Source: Incurvaria masculella
Lineage: Eukaryota; Arthropoda; Insecta; Lepidoptera; Incurvariidae
Direction: 5' to 3'
Length of the DNA: 64,000 nucleotides
NCBI GenBank assembly: GCA_946894095.1
Contig: OX335651.1
Location: forward strand, 19,242,501 to 19,306,500
Shown here: piece after piece, positions 63,091-64,000 of the stretch
How the letters are laid out: every line of letters begins with the position of its first letter
Position numbering within the stretch: the stretch's first letter is position 1
Made by a program: the position numbers and the translations under genes
The notes under the pieces: model-generated
What the model was told of the DNA's origin: nothing
Seen by the model: only the letters and a program-made list of their open reading frames with translations
The model's database searches: none

Positions 63091-63472
63091 TTTTTTTTTT
63101 ATTTGACTGGACATGATGGCTAATACCACACCTTCTGTCATGGTATTAGCCCAACACACCACATGGGAACTAGGTGCCATGCCAGGACCTTCCTTATATT
63201 GCTCGGCTACATTGAACTGGATGGAAAACACGGACAATTTTCATTGCCGCTTCGACCATCGTTCATTCAATGCGATGGTACCAACCCGGGCGGGATTAAC
63301 CCTACCACCTAGTAAGTAAGGAAGGGGACCTAAAGTTTAACGTGGAATCGGAACCACGGCCAGCCTCTCTCAACGGTCGAATGGTCACCCATCCAAGACC
63401 AGAACGGACCCAGCGTTGCTTAACTTCGGAGAGCGATCGCCGAAGTGTCGCGCCACTGGGCCACTGAGGCTG
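63091..63472 (-). mobile_element. SINE with 5S-rRNA-like head, copy 2
   Basis: Inverted. Head at 63361-63472 with CCGAAGTTAAGCAACGCTGGG and CTTGGATGGGTGACC, shared body, and A-rich tail. Nearly the same as the 25694 copy. Confidence 0.85.
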
Positions 63473-64000
63473 GCTGCTGTGTTATTGACAACTCTTGTTC
63501 AGTTCCATTAAAAACCTATTACTTTTCCCTCTACCATTATTATGTTATTTACCCTGCAAAAGTGTTTCTTCAAAACGCCATACAATTCAACAGTATTTAC
63601 TTCTTAAAAAACATTTTGATAAATTATTAGGTCACAATGGATTTAAAATTATGTACTCGCTAAAATGATGTTTCTCTGTCTTTTGCTCTGTAAATGTCGG
63701 ATGCCAGAATGGCTTCACAAGAATCATCGAACTAAAATAGCCTAAAAAGCCCTAAGTATGTCATTGTTTACGCTATGAAAATATTGTTGCAATTTAAGTG
63801 TTTTCCCTGCAAACGCTTATCTTCCATCCGGTGAGGCTGTGGCGCAGCGCGGAGGAGGCGGGGAAACGCACAAGTTTAAAATGCCGCTAGAACATTCGGA
63901 AAACTCGCGGCTAGTCTGTCGGAAGGTACCACCGCTCGATGCAGTAACCATTGGTGAATACGTAGGAAAACTCCAAGATGGCAATGTTGGATCCATCTAG
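63473..64000. other. Non-coding DNA at window end
   Basis: No gene or repeat recognised; becomes GC-richer near 63830-63920. Confidence 0.35.

Overview
The window looks like nuclear DNA of a moth or butterfly (Lepidoptera). It has intron-containing animal genes in an AT-rich background and dense short repeats of kinds typical of Lepidoptera: CCGGCCAAGTGCGAGTCG-type elements, Helitron ends closing in CTAG-T, and tRNA-headed SINEs. Species cannot be fixed from sequence alone.

The main gene is an angiotensin-converting-enzyme-like peptidase (Ance/ACE, family M2) on the minus strand, from its start codon at 59356 to at least 21330. Nine coding exons were placed by splice sites, and their phases join into one open frame of 707 codons plus two bases: 58562-59356, 39430-39588, 38569-38809, 33079-33161, 32275-32481, 30853-31022, 29972-30096, 23175-23418 and 21330-21428. 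The rest of the C-terminus was not found and probably lies left of the window. The zinc site (HEMAH plus a distal Glu) is intact, but the position of the substrate-contacting His353 of human testis ACE is Gln. A disordered Asn/Pro-rich region precedes the catalytic domain.

On the plus strand at 19379-21149 is a two-exon secreted protein built of PYPVK/VPVEK repeats (Vajk-like, cuticular type), with a TATA box and initiator. Its end is about 180 bases from the last visible ACE exon; it is nested in an ACE intron if ACE continues leftward.

The two genes are surrounded by local rearrangements: seven 230-bp copies of part of ACE exon 3 (37191-38809), a 260-bp array of ACE exon 8 copies (22550-23418), a relic copy of part of exon 5, an identical 131-bp inverted copy of cuticular coding sequence (21677-21807), and an identical 273-bp duplication with a templated insert (24151-24769). 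They are either recent template-switching events or assembly/amplification artefacts.

Layout: 1-19300 is repeat-rich DNA without a host gene (Helitron-like element, internally deleted mariner, 5'-truncated LINE, MITEs). 19300-39600 holds the cuticular gene and ACE exons 2-9. 39600-58560 is the very long first coding intron of ACE, full of SINEs, MITEs and a Helitron. 58562-59356 is ACE exon 1. 59360-64000 is upstream DNA with SINE copies, one carrying a 5S-rRNA-like head. No tRNA, rRNA or CRISPR locus was seen.
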